The notes under the pieces are model-generated. The model was given only the letters and a program-made list of their open reading frames with translations, was not told the DNA's origin and did no database searches. Shown in pieces: positions 45,871 to 58,023 of a DNA stretch of 64,000 bases (the first letter of the stretch is position 1; the number at the start of each line of letters is the position of its first letter). Origin of the DNA: Sipunculus nudus (Eukaryota > Annelida > Sipuncula > Golfingiida > Sipunculidae); the NCBI GenBank assembly GCA_026874595.1, contig CM049315.1, positions 75,404,401 through 75,468,400 on the forward strand. The letters run 5' to 3'. Made by a program: the position numbers and the translations under genes.

Positions 45871-48800
45871 GTGGGTTTTAATTTATTTATAGCATTTTAT
45901 ACAGTAAAACATCAAAACTTATACTCCCATCTATGACGGGACTTATTATGGTAATCTCATTGGCCGGCCATTAACTTTTAATGTCACCACAATAACTTAA
46001 CGGGGCTTTGATGGATTTCACGAAAGGCACCGTAACTACTTACCAATAGATTGTCTCACCTGAGTTCCATTATGAGCAAAATCCACACATATTTAATAGG
46101 GTCACAGGTCACTAGGTGGTGTCGCTATGATAACTTACGAGGAATATGATGGGTTTTGATAAACTTAAAAGAAATGTTATTCAGTACAATAAAATATCTC
46201 ACCTAAGTTTGATTTCCAGCAAAATCCAAGCATAATTAATGAGGTCAAAGGTCACAGCACTTTGGAGGCACAGTGGTGACTTACCAAAACCCTATGGATT
46301 TTCATGAAACTAATTATTTACCAATAGTTTCTCACCTCAAATAAGTTCTCAGCAAAATTCATGCATATTTAATGAGGTCAGAGGTCACAAAATATGCAAC
46401 AGGCATATTATGCACCATTTGCCATGCTCTTGTTTAATTTGGTATTACTTAATGGAGGTTATAAAGAAAAATAAAAAAAATAATCTTGCTTCTGTCACAT
46501 GTCCATATGAATTACAAAACGATGCCATAGTCTCATTCACTTACGGGCCCTCAAATGATGTCAGTATGGAAGATATACAGGACACTGCTTGTTAGAAAAA
46601 ACGCCTTGTTTCAAGATTTGAGTTCTTGTTTAAAATCATGATTTAAAAAAGAAGAAATACAGCAAACAGTATCTTTAACCTGCTTTGAAGCCAATTTCTA
46701 TTTATATCTAGACAAAATATGTCTTCTATTGCATGTACAATCATTGTAGGAGCCAAAGTAACATCACATGTATTTGGAACTAAGAGAAAGGAAACCATAC
46801 ATGCAGAACAGATTTATTAATACTATTGCCAAATGGCTGTAGCATTGTGAATTACATTTTCAAGTGAAACAATTTAACAAAAAATAACCACTTTTCTGTC
46901 TGTCAGGTTTTGATATTTTTCTGTTATAGGCAAAATCAGCTGAGCACTGTGACCAATGGGTCCCTTGTTTAAAGACTTGTCACATCTTTAAAGAAATCTA
47001 GCTGTGATTTTAGACTTTTAGTGATATCATATACAAAGACTTGAAAACAGATGGCTGAGGTAAACATTTAAAAGAAACATAATGTATCATATAAATATCA
47101 CCATGCTTTGATTTCAGATTGACTTTGATCGCACTAAACACTTAACAGATAAAGCGATCAGGAAACGTAGATTAGAGCGTGAACGGTTGGAGCAACTGGA
47201 ACTGGAGAGAGAAGAACGAGTCAGACGGGAACGAGAAGAGGAAGAGAGACTCAAAGAAGAAGAAAGGTCAGTCATCTCACGTACTAGCTGTTACCACACA
47301 ACTAATAAGCACTTTTATTGGGCTGGTAAGCCTAACTTGAGTCATGATGCAAGCCATACCAAGGAATGCTTTGCACTGGTTTTCAATCATGTTGCATTGA
47401 TATCGTGGTAAACAGCCCATAATCTTAGGATTAGGCTACAAATGATAAATTATCCCAAAAGACTACAAGTGAACACATGACCTAAACTGAAACTCTGTTT
47501 CTGTGGTAACAAGTCATTTCCTGTATTGTTAACAAGCTGGCGGCCATCTAGTAACCTGTGCGAGCTGTGCTTGTATTCATGTGGTCAGAATTCAACAAAC
47601 ATGCTGAGGAATTTACCAATATGCTGAGTTAAAACAAAACTTTTCTTGCTCATGGTTGGTTTTGTTAGAAAGTATACTAAAAAGCTAAGGATTGGTCTGG
47701 TTTATGTCAATCGATATGTCAAGATTTGTAGACCATGAGACGTCAAAAATTACAAAAATTTTGTATCTTCATTAAGCCTTATATTACTCAAGGGAATGGA
47801 TGTTTTTTTTTCCTGAAAATCAAAATGAAAGATGTCAGATGGTTGTCAGAGTTTTCAAATGAGTGTGTAAAACAGTGACTTTTATGAAGTCATAATTTTT
47901 AAAAGAGTGCATATTTTTCCTTAAAATTGGAACACAATTTGTTGCCACCAAAATCTCAGAAATATTCGAAAACTGGTGACATTGACCTTGGTCTTCAACG
48001 TCAAATCTGCAAAAATTTATAATATTTTTTTTTACCCCATAAATTTTTAGCGAACCTGTGAGCTTATGCGATGGTGCGGCATCGTCTGTTGTGCGTTGTG
48101 TGTCGTGCGTCGTCTGTACGTTAACCATAGCTATCTCAAAAACGGCAGGAGCTAGCATCACCAAATTTTTTGCAAATAATCAGTCATCCAAAAAACTATA
48201 TCGGATTTTGTTAATTTTTTTTCTAACTGCATTTTCTTAGATTTTATAGGGAAAAAGGCTTTAAAAAGCTTTAAAAATCTTCTTCTCCGTAACTGTCAAG
48301 CCAAATTGTCCAATTTTTCACAGAAATGATCCCTGGAACAGTCTTTCTCAAGTTTGTTCGAATGGTTCCAGTTTGGAGATTTTTGGCCGAGTTACAGGAG
48401 GTTGAACTTTGTTAACTGTGCAAAAAAGCATATTAAAATTTAAATCTCAGAAACTGCTGGAACTATCATCACTAAATTTTATGCCAATGTTGGTCACATA
48501 GGTCATATCTGAAATTGAGCTATTGGTGGCGCCACCTGCATCGGCCTTTTTTGTACGAGGTCATCAGTGCCTGTATCACACTGAGGGCTACAAAAAACTT
48601 CTTCTCTGAAACAATATGGCAAAATTGTTTAATATCGCACAGAAATGATCCTAGGATAGTGGGATAGTGCTTTCTGAAGTTTGTTCAAACATTTGGTCTC
48701 ATTTCAGTGACTTTTGGCTAAGTTATTGGAAGCTGAATTTAGTCATATGCCATAACAGCCCATTTTAACACAGTAGCTACAAAGATCTTCTCAAAAACCA

Positions 48801-51800
48801 CTGGGCGGAATTCTTAAATCTCACACGTTAATTATCCTCAGATGTTGATAATTCAAGTTTGGTTTCCTATATGAGTTATAAACTTGCGAAACGTTTTTCG
48901 ACTGATGCCACTGAAGCCAGTTTGTTAAATATTTTACAAGAATAATCCCTACAATAATTCTTATAATAATTCATTAATGGTTCCACATGAATGATTTTTG
49001 GCTGAATTATGGAGATTGAATTGAGTCATTTTACCAAAGATGTTAGCTGTGTGATGCTGTTACATCTAGCCTGGCACCAGTTTATCAGCATCTATTACAT
49101 CATGCCACAAGACATTTAGATTTCAGGTTATCTTTGGTTAATATTGACAAGAAAGTTTTTTTTTAAAAGCTTTTAAAAAATTTAGATTTATGATTTAAGT
49201 TATTCATCATACCAGACAATGTTATAATCATGGATATTCAGCTCTCTGTGGCTATATAGAGACAACTGTACGTGGATTATGAATTATTGGTATCCCTACT
49301 CAACTTAATTCAAGAATTTGCCATCAATGATATTTATTTGTATTTTAAATTTGCATATAGTATGCATCCGTAATAATTTTACATATATTCCTGATTTCTT
49401 TTTTATAAAAAGTCAGCTGAAAAGCATTTTGTATTGTGAAAATAAATTTCAAAGTTATTTCAAGTAGGGACCACTTTATGTACAGATGGCAGCACTTGGT
49501 TTACCATTGGCAGATTGCCAGTGCCTTGATGTTGGCCATTAGGCAAGATGATGTCAGCTCAAAATAGTTTTGGCACAGTGCCAGGATTGGAAGAAGTGCA
49601 GCCAGGTATAGATCAAAGATATCAGTGCAGTAGCTGCATTCTATTTATAGCTTTGGCAGACTGCTCACTGCATCATATTTGGCACCAAAGTTCAGCCTGA
49701 ATCTATTTATAGCTTTGGCAGACTGCCAACTGTGTCAGATTATGCAACAGGTCAAGAGTTCACTCAGTGCTGCCAGGTATAGGTCAAAAGTTCACTCAGT
49801 CTAGCCAGGTGCAGGTCTAGAGTTCACTCAGTGCAGTAGCTTGAGGCAGCAATTTGTCACAGGTCACTCAGGGCAACTGCCTTACTCACCTAAGCCTTGT
49901 CAGCCCAGTGCATCAAACTCTGGGGAAGTTTGATGTATTGGACTGATACCTGTCTATGCGTCTTTGATGGTATTCTCATTTACAAGACAGTTGGTGCCAC
50001 CTACAATGACTTTTGCAGTGTATGCGCCTGCTTATTTCTACAGAGGAAATTGATATATCAGCCTAAAATTGGGTATGTTTATACATATCGGGTAGCTTTA
50101 TAGTGTACAAAACTGGTGGCGCCACTTACAATAATTTTTGCACAGTGTATGTCCCTGCTTATTTCACAAGAGGGGTTTGACATATCAGTCTGACATTGGG
50201 CATATGTATATATCTCTTTGTTTTATATAAGACTGTTGTATATAAAACAGAGTTTTGCGGATACTATGTTTTCAGTCGGACGCTGACGCTGCCACCATCG
50301 CCGCATAGGTTTCCGGAGAACTCCTCCATAACCACTGGGCAGAATGTTTTTTTAATTCGGAATATTGATCGGTCAAATGTGAACTGCTGCGCCCTCTTTT
50401 TTGATTGACCTCTGACCTTACCTCTCTGCCCAGCATCCATTTGTGCGTCTATTACCACACATAAATCCACATATCTCGGGAACCATTTGACAGATAAGGC
50501 TAAAGATTTTGCACAAATGTAGCCCTTGGAAATCTTTATAACATATACAAAAAATGGTGGCACCACCTGCAACCATTTTTGCACAGCTTCCATCTGTTCA
50601 TCTTCCTTTGGATAAAAACACTCATATCTCTGCATTGGTTGGACTTATCCACCTGAAATTTTGCATGTGTATACATCCTGGACAGCTTTCTTGATTTTAT
50701 GACAGGTGGCACCACCTACATTCAGATTTACGCTGCAGACATCAAAGCTCATATCTCAGGAACCATTTGACCGTTTGGGCAAAAATTTTGGGCATATCTC
50801 TTAATCATACACAAAATTGGTGGCACCACCTGCCACCATTTTTGCACAGCGTCTGTCTGTTCATCTGCCTTGGGATAAAAACACTCATAACTCTGCATTG
50901 GTTGGACTTATCCACCTGAAATTTTGCATGTTTATACATCTTGGACAGCTTTCTTGATTGTATGACAGGTGGCGCCATCTACATTCATGGTTAAGCTGCA
51001 GACATCCAAGCTAATATCTGGGGAACCATTTGACCAGTTGGGCCAAAATTTTGCATGTGTATAGATCTCCCATAACTCTTTATCATACGCAAAACTGGTG
51101 CGCTAACTGCAACGATTCTTGCACAGCGTCCATCTGTTCATCTGCCTTGGGATAAAATCACTCATATCTCCACACTGGTTTGACTTATCCACCTGAAATT
51201 TTGCAGGTTTATACATCCTTGACAGCTTTCTTGTTTTATGACAGGTGGCGCCACCTACATTCAAATTTAGGCTGCAGACTTCCAAGCTCATATCTCAGGA
51301 ACCATTTGACCGATTTGGAAAATAATTTGCATGTTTATAGATCTCACATATCTCTTTATCATACACAAAACTGGTGGTGCCAGCTGCAATCATTTAGGCA
51401 CAGCATCATCTGTTTGTTTGCCGTGGCATAAAATCACTCATATCTCGGCAGAGGTTTGACATATCTACCTAAAATTTTACAGGTTCATACATCTTGGATA
51501 CCTTTCTGGATTTTGTGGCAGGTGGCGCCACCTACATTTATGTATACACTGCAGACATTCAGGCTTATATCTCAGGACTGGTTTGACATATCCCCTGAAA
51601 TTTTGCATGTGTATAGATCTCTTATAGCCCTTAATCATACACAAAATTGGTGGCGCCACCTGCCACCATTTTTGCACAGCGTCCGTCTGTTTTTCTGCCA
51701 TGGGCTAAAATCACTCATAACTCAGTAGTGGTTTGACTTATCTGCCTAAAATTTTGCATGTTTATACATCTTGGACAGCTTTCTGGATTTTATGGTAGGT

Positions 51801-54800
51801 GGCGCAACCTAAATACACATTTCGGCTGCAGACATCCAGGCTATTATGCAACACACTTCACTCTATTTCCCCTTGCCACTCAATCCATGCCTCACTTCAC
51901 CTTTCCTACTCTGATTTTGGCAGATACACATAGTCGCTTATTGACTAGCCATATTCTAGTTTTTGTGTTGTGTGCACCCATGCCAGAATTGCAGCAGTGA
52001 TGTTTGTTTAATTGTTTCTTGTTCTAAGTGTTTAGTACTTGCATTGTTCATTTACATGTTACACATGTTCTTGAAAAGTAATGGTCCAGCATTGAAGCAT
52101 TATACCTGGTGTAATCTCATTGCACAGGTTCGCATTAGGCATGTAGGCCTTGTTTTTTTTTCATTTAATTTAATTTTCCCCTCAAATTTAAAATTTAACA
52201 CAAAATTGTTTGCACCAAGATCTTGGATTTGTTTGGTGACTAGTGACCATGACCTTGGTTTTCAAGGTCAAATTTAAAGAAACAGTATAGGATTCTTGTG
52301 AACTCTATCTTACTTTTTAAGTACTGTTTATTTTTCCCTTCAGACTTGAAAATTTAACACAAAAATTGTTTATACCAAGACCAGGGATTTGTTGAAAACT
52401 AGTGAACTTGGCCTTGGTTTTCAAGATCAAATTGGAAGAAACAGTATAGGATTTTTGTGAACCCTATAACTTTTGAATCTTTGCATACATTTCTTTAAAT
52501 TTGATACACGAATAGTTTCCCTTAAGTTGTTAAACAAGTTAAAAATTCTGTGAACTTGACCCCTTGTGGCCTTTGCCTTGTAAAGTGTTAATTTATGCCT
52601 CAAAAGAAGGGGGTCTATTTTAGAGAGGGTGTACCTAGCCTCAAAATACTATGCACCTCCGATGCAATGAATTTCTGGTTAAACACATAGTATTGGACCA
52701 TTTGTGACTCTAGGCCCTTGTTTATGTGTTCATTGTAGCATTCACTGAAATGCAGTACCTCAGAAAACCATGATTTATTGTCAGTGTTTCTTTATAGGCA
52801 AAGGCAAGAAGAGGAAGAGAGGGAGCGAGAGAGGAAGAGGTTAGAGAAGATCAAAAAGAGAGAAGAACGTATGAAAGAAAGAGAAGAAAGACGTCGCATG
52901 AAGAAGATGGAGAAGAAGAGGAAACAGGAGGAGAAGAGGATGCAGCTTAAGATTGCACTAGAAGAGAGGAAAATCCTGATCGCCCAGCGAAAACTCGAAA
53001 GTATACGGCTACTGACAGAGCTGTTTGAGAGAGTTAAGGTAATGTTGGCTGACTGCTTGTTAAGTTCAGTATTGCTATCACTTGCAAGGAAAAACACATT
53101 CCAAATGGTCTAAGCAACTATCTGTTGAATGCTTTGAATAAAAGTCCCTTGAAAAATTCATTTATTGTATCCCCAGACAAAGTCGGGGATACTGTTGCTT
53201 TAGCTAGGTCCCTCTGCACTCACTGCAGAAAAATGTTGGCTGTCCAATAACTCTAAAAATATTTTATGGATTACCAAGCTTGAGGTAAGAGGACACAGTC
53301 TATTTAAAATGGGTTCATGACCTTTGCTCTGAGAGTGACCTTGACCTTTAATAGGTCTTTTCTCAGTGAAAATCATACAAATTTATCTTAAGAAAGCCTG
53401 CATGGATTGCTTCAAAATCAAGTTGACTGAAGATCTTGGATAGTGTTGTCATGTATCGGAAACTGGCACCACCTTTTCTTGTTTTTCCATCTTTAAATAC
53501 CCTCGTCAATGCCACTTGACAGTACTCCGAGCCTTATAAGTCAAAAACTTATAGACAGATTTCTTTCATATTATACATATGCATAGATATGGGTTATGGG
53601 ATGAGGTTTTTAGTTAGTAAATTCGGGGCATGATCTTTACCATAAGAGTGGCCTTTACCTTTAATATATCCATATTCGGTAAAAATCACACAAAATCTTA
53701 AATTTCTCAAGAAAGGATGCAGGAATCGGTTCAAAAATCAAGTTGACTGAAGATCTTGCATAGCTGTGGGAGACACATGGCACCACCTATTGTCCTTTTC
53801 TTGTTTTCACGCCTTTTAATACCCCCATCATTGCCACTTGACAGTACTGTGAGCATTATAAGTAAAAAAACTAATAGACAGATTACTTTCAAATGATGTG
53901 CATGCATACATATGAGTTATTGGGTGGAGTCTATTTAAATAAGGGTCATGACCTTTACTATGAGTGGCCTTGACCTTGAATATTTCCATATTTGGTGAAA
54001 AACTAACAAAGCCATTTCTCAAGTAGATAGATGTATTTCTCTAAAAAACAAAATGAAAGATTTCAGATGATAAGTTGTTGAAAGAGTTTTTGACCTTGAC
54101 CTTGAATTCCAAGGTCAAATCTGCCGATATATGGAATTTTTGTGAACCCCATAACTTTCGAAAAATCCTACCAGGTATTTTTTTTCTTGGAATTTAAAAC
54201 ACACAAAATTTCCATCAATATCTCGATTTGTTTGAAGACTGGTGACCTTGAGCTTGATCTTCAGGGTCAAATCTGCAAATACCATATTTATTCCAATTTG
54301 GCGATCCCTCTTATTTCTTGACCCCAAAAAATATTTTGAAAGCATTATTTCTAAAATGACTCTAATTTCGCGACTGCCGACGATGTTTCTGTCGACGATG
54401 TTAAGGTGAAATGCCTCCGTCTCTCACGGGCACCACAGTTTGTATCTGACTTGATTCTTATTACACTGAGCATCCACATCAAACTTGTTTCAAATAAAAT
54501 TTTTGAAGATACAAAAATGCGGTTTTCATAATATATAAACATGATAAAGTGTTCAAGATCAAAATGGGTGTCCTTGACGAAGCAAACTCGTGTACCATTC
54601 TTGGTACACACGTGCCTCGTGCAATTCACGTGGGATCTTTAGCAATAATATTTAAGTATGCGAAAGGTACCCGCGGTGGAACAGCTGTGACCCAGTTGGA
54701 ACTGTCATATTATTTAAGTTTAAACGACCCCGGTTAGGTTTTTGGATGGGTGACTGCACGTACCAAACAGGGCCCGATCGAGGGCACGCGAGCTAGGACC

Positions 54801-57800
54801 ATTTCCAGTCGTATATATATTAACGCGCCTTTACTTTCCTATATTTATTAAGTATTATGCAAATAAAAGTTATCTGATAATAGGCAGTTATTTTTTATAA
54901 AGTCTTCTTCCAACTTCGGTGCAGCTGCTTGTCCCTTTTCGGCCCTCCGATGTCGCCGCCTGGTGGTTTAACTTGAAACAGCTGATAGTTACATGTGTTG
55001 CCTTCTATATCAAGTGATCGTACCTATACACGAAGTAGTGATCATTTTGTGAAGTGATTGAGCTCAGTTTGATTAATCATTTGCGGACTCCGGATAATTC
55101 ATGTGACAGTTGGAAGCCCGTTTGTAGGAAATACTGTTAAGCTAACAAAACAAACTGATAAACGACCAAATTATCACTAAATTCATATGACCGCTCGAGT
55201 GTCAGAGCGGCCCTTCGTCTCTACGGAAGATTATCAAACTGCATGCTTCTAAAATCTCGACCACCGCAAATTCTGCAGGAAGATAATTTTCAAATATCCT
55301 CCATTATCTCGACCTCTGAGAAAATTAATTATTTTTAAGTGGTCGCCAAATTAGAATAAATATGGTATGTAGGATTTTTGTTTACCCCACAAACTTTTGA
55401 AGTGTTGTTTCTGTTTCCTTCAAATTTTACCAGAAAAAATATTTCCATGAATATCCCAGGGTTTTATTTTTTCAAGACTTATGACCATGACTTTGGTTTT
55501 CAAAGTCAAACCTGAAGAAACAGCTTTCTTTTCTTCAAATTTGATACATGAATTGTTGCCACCAAGATGTAGGACAAGTTCACACATTTGTGACCTTGAC
55601 CCTGGTGGCCTTGGCCTTGCCAAGTGTCAGTAAATGCTCCTGAAGAAAGGGGCCTATTTTTGAAGAGGAATGTCTTAATTGTCTGGGATTACTATGGCAT
55701 CTCTGATGCCAAGAAATTTCTAGTTTTACATTTGATTAAATAACCACCTGGCTGTAATAATTAGATATGATACAGACACAGGTACCTGTTCATTTAATAT
55801 AAGTTCATTTAATATAAGCAAACTTTTTCATCACCCCAGTGCAAATTTAGTTACTAAATAAAAACCATAGAACTTTTCCTTTTTATACGCCCGTCTATGA
55901 TGGGACGTAATATGGTATACCCACTGTCCGTCTGTCTGTTAAGTTATAGTGTCACTGGGATAACATACTGGGGCTTTGATGGATTTTCACAAAACTCACC
56001 AGAATCACTTACCAATAGATTATCTCGCCCTATTTCAATTATGGCCAAAATCCATGCATAATTAATCAGGTCAGAGATCACTTGGCTACTTTGAGGTGTC
56101 TTACAAGGAATATGATGGATTTTGATAAAACTCTATTGAAATATTTATTAATATAATATCTCACCTTAGTTGGAATTCCAGCAAAATCCATGCATATTTA
56201 ATGACGTCAGAGGTCACAAAACTTTAGTGGCACCATGATGACTTAGCAAAAAATCTGATTGATTTTCATGAAACTTGTAATGAATGATAACCAATAGAGT
56301 TTCTCTCCTGAATTACATACTCTGCAAAATTCATGCATATTGAATGAGGTCAGAGGTCTCAAGATATGCGACGGGCATATTGTGCATCATTTGCAGTGCT
56401 CTTGTTACAAATAATTCATTGATAATCATAAATTAGGTCTAATATTTGTTATTGTGTATATCTATCATACATATGTCAGCTAGAATATTGATTCCCCAAA
56501 ACCTGATTCAACATATGGTATTTGATATACCTAGTATTCCCATTTCAACAGAGAAAACAGGGTATTCAGGTTCATATTCAGTAAGGTATTTGATTCACTT
56601 TTTGTGTTTGCAGTTATTGCAAATGAGCATAAATATTCATCCTATTGTAGAAAAGATATTGAACACTAACACATTTAACTCATGTCCACACTCCATTGAT
56701 GTGAATACTGTGTTAATCAATTCAGTATCAAAACTACTTCCCGATTCCGGTATATACATGTATAACATTATGTATTTTTGTCCATCATTGGTAATATGCG
56801 TTCCCTGTATCATACGGTTCATTTGTGAATATTCCTTGATGATTTGTGATATCCTTCCTGAATCCGAATCATGTGCTGGATTCACAGAAAGTCTAATTAT
56901 TCCTTGAAATGCCCTGAAAATTTGATTAGATTTGGTTCATGAATGGGTGAGTTATGTTGTGAACAAACACATACACAAATATACAGTGTATATTATACAC
57001 ATGAACAGGGATGAAAGCATACCCTCCTGGCAGAGGCAATTAAAATATAGCACACCAGCAAACCCACAGCCCACAACACTTTGAAATTTTAGCAATTGAT
57101 TGAAACCCCTGCAGGGGTGGACAAGTAGGACAATTACTAGCATATTACCCATTCTTGCATTGTTCACATTGTTCTTGATAGATGGTGCTGCATTTTGAAA
57201 AATAATGACAAATTTCTTAAGGTATATAGCAAAATATGGGAAATGATCTGCCCTTAGGACACATTTGGCATCATCAAAACAGTTCAGAACCAAAACTTGC
57301 ATTTCAGAGGTGTGGCCTCAGAAGGGTTTCCTTAAAAAGTAAAGTGGGATATATATATATAGTATAATATAGATTTACAGTGCAATATATCACCTGAAGA
57401 TTGAGAGATTTATCAAAATGCTAAAATAACTGCTGTATAGATTATCATATTAACTCTGCATAAAAAATTTAAAATCCATTTAGTTTAAAAATGTTTCAGT
57501 TAGCAAAGACTTTGTATCATTTAATAGTAGTATTTTAGCAAAGACAATAAGCATATTATAAACTTGCCTCCGTGTAAAATGAAATACAAATTTGAACTTG
57601 CCTTTTAATAGGCAGAGTTCTTCAAATGATGTTTTGATGAATATTTTATAGAAATGTTTAAACAATTAAAAAGTGAAATACTTAAATGTTAAACAATTTA
57701 AACTTTAAAAAATGGTCTTTGCTTCATTACAGGTTCTCCGTCAGAAAGAGGAAGTAGAGCGTCACGAAAAAGAAATAGAAGAAGAGAGGCTTCGGCAGCT

Positions 57801-58023
57801 GGAAGTAGAGAAGACGAAGAAAATTGAGATGGAGAAAAAGAAGCTGGATGCTGAGATGAAGAAAAAACAGCGTCTCGCAAAACAGGAGCAGGAACTCCGC
57901 CAAAAAATACTGAAAAATCTCAAAACTGTAGAGGAGCGCAAGCAGGAAAAAGTTAGAGAAGAACTCAGGAAAAAAATAACTGGCAAGCTTCGCTTGAAAA
58001 GTGCTATTGTTTCAAATAGGTAG
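45094..58023 (+). CDS. AKAP17A: AKAP17A-like PKA anchor/RRM splicing-associated protein
   Basis: Four coding exons (45094-45870, 47118-47266, 52798-53038, 57733-58023) join in one frame to give 485 residues. The N-terminal part is very close to vertebrate AKAP17A: DTTEAVEL, LPQLKTPGKAISNWEVMEKI, KLSGFSDSLKVRAAEAKLNF and RHDWDSYFRDAKHMNEM. An RRM-like domain spans about residues 147-262 (PDTIHLKDLPSRWF, FGEIRCVDIPMLDPYR, FVKAMDALRGMKLMYK). A long Arg/Glu/Lys coiled coil follows to the end. Vertebrate AKAP17A is a nuclear-speckle protein that binds PKA regulatory subunits and affects splice choice; the likely PKA-binding amphipathic helix is QRKLESIRLLTELFERVK in exon 3. It is shorter than the human protein (about 695) and lacks the Arg/Ser-rich tail. 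Start 45094 was preferred over 45064 because it aligns residue for residue with vertebrate N-termini. Confidence 0.92.
45919..46434 (+). repeat. Repeat family G copy in AKAP17A intron
   Basis: About 515 bp. It starts TTATACTCCCATCTATGACG and ends GCCATGCTCTTGTT. Internal units share AATCCA.GCATAATTAATGAGGTCA-type phrases. Clearly related to 55883-56406 and to the reverse copy at 12650. Confidence 0.8.
47118..47266 (+). CDS. AKAP17A: AKAP17A coding exon 2
   Basis: 149 bases between acceptor TTTCAG and donor GTCAGT, ending in phase 2. It encodes IDFDRTKHLTDKAIRKRRLE, which finishes the RRM strand and begins the coiled coil. Confidence 0.92.
48045..52153 (+). mobile_element. 4.1 kb composite element, copy B (AKAP17A intron)
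   Basis: Same order of modules as 22693-26826 and highly similar by eye: the left subterminal repeat GCGAACCTGTG at 48050-48060 and its inverted partner at 52123-52133, then GTAGGCCTTGTT. It has a small expansion of TCGTCTGTTGTGCGTTGTGTG near 48083. The start of the D module hairpin is decayed (about 50232). The element interrupts a family J repeat in a T-rich spot. Noncoding. Confidence 0.82.
52154..52700 (+). repeat. Family J tandem repeat, right part
   Basis: Units of about 165 bp with GACCTTGGTTTTCAAGGTCA, AACAGTATAGGATT and TTGTGAAC. The left part lies at about 47850-48044, so copy B landed within it. Similar units recur at 54030-54330 and 55370-55740. Confidence 0.65.
52798..53038 (+). 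CDS. AKAP17A: AKAP17A coding exon 3
   Basis: 241 bases between acceptor TATAG and donor GTAATG, phase 2 to phase 0. Dense Arg/Glu/Lys coiled coil ending in EERKILIAQRKLESIRLLTE and LFERVK, a helix conserved with vertebrates. Confidence 0.93.
53167..54020 (+). repeat. Family H copy with 5' hairpin
   Basis: Starts with a 26-base hairpin (GTATCCCC..GAC / GTCGGGGATAC) and runs through about two and a half ~320-bp units with TTGACAGTACT, GATCTTGGATAG or GATCTTGCATAG and GGCACCACC. It is the reverse of the array at 33141. Confidence 0.78.
54030..54330 (+). repeat. Family J tandem repeat fragment
   Basis: Two units with GACCTTGACCTTGAATTCCA and CTTGATCTTCAGGGTCAAAT followed by TTTGTGAACCCCATAAC-type text. 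Noncoding. Confidence 0.6.
54716..54760 (+). other. 5S rRNA-like box A-box C segment
   Basis: AAGTTTAAACGACCCCGGTT then AGG and TTTTTGGATGGGTGACTGC closely follows the internal promoter half of metazoan 5S rRNA. The 5' half of 5S is absent, so it is not a 5S gene. It is a candidate head of a 5S-derived SINE (SINE3 type) or a 5S relic. The surrounding 54360-54860 is locally less AT-rich. Confidence 0.55.
55370..55740 (+). repeat. Family J repeat, right end
   Basis: Two units followed by GAAAGGGGCCTATTTTTGAA and CTGATGCCAAGAAATTTCTA, an end also seen at 52606-52680. Confidence 0.6.
55883..56406 (+). mobile_element. Repeat family G, complete copy
   Basis: 524 bp. A 5' hairpin-like TTATACGCCCGTCTATGATG is followed by CTGTCCGTCTGTCTGTT (55924-55940). 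Subterminal inverted repeats TACGCCCGTC (55886-55895) and GACGGGCATA (56370-56379) match at 9 of 10. The end is GCAGTGCTCTTGTT. No coding capacity. Confidence 0.78.
56800..57060 (-). repeat. Dispersed repeat family L, second copy
   Basis: Reverse-orientation match to 16250-16480 (AATCCAGCACATGATTCGG, AATATTCACAAATG and GCCTCTGCCAGGAGGGTATG on the minus strand). The open frames of 82-153 residues across it have no recognisable domain. Confidence 0.5.
57733..58023 (+). CDS. AKAP17A: AKAP17A coding exon 4 with stop
   Basis: Acceptor TTACAG then VLRQKEEVERHEKEIEEERL and coiled coil to ...LRLKSAIVSNR and TAG. The stop lies inside an AATAG/GTAGTA string that could also serve as a donor, so a longer isoform with more exons is possible. 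No such exon is visible before 64000. Confidence 0.88.
   Translation, partial: VLRQKEEVERHEKEIEEERLRQLEVEKTKKIEMEKKKLDAEMKKKQRLAKQEQELRQKILKNLKTVEERKQEKVREELRKKITGKLRLKSAIVSNR

Noticed and set aside
54716-54760. Functional 5S rRNA gene
   Set aside because: The 5' half of 5S is missing and box sequences have substitutions.
56446-56907. 153-residue open frame in the last AKAP17A intron
   Set aside because: It overlaps a family L repeat, lacks a recognisable domain and has no splice context.
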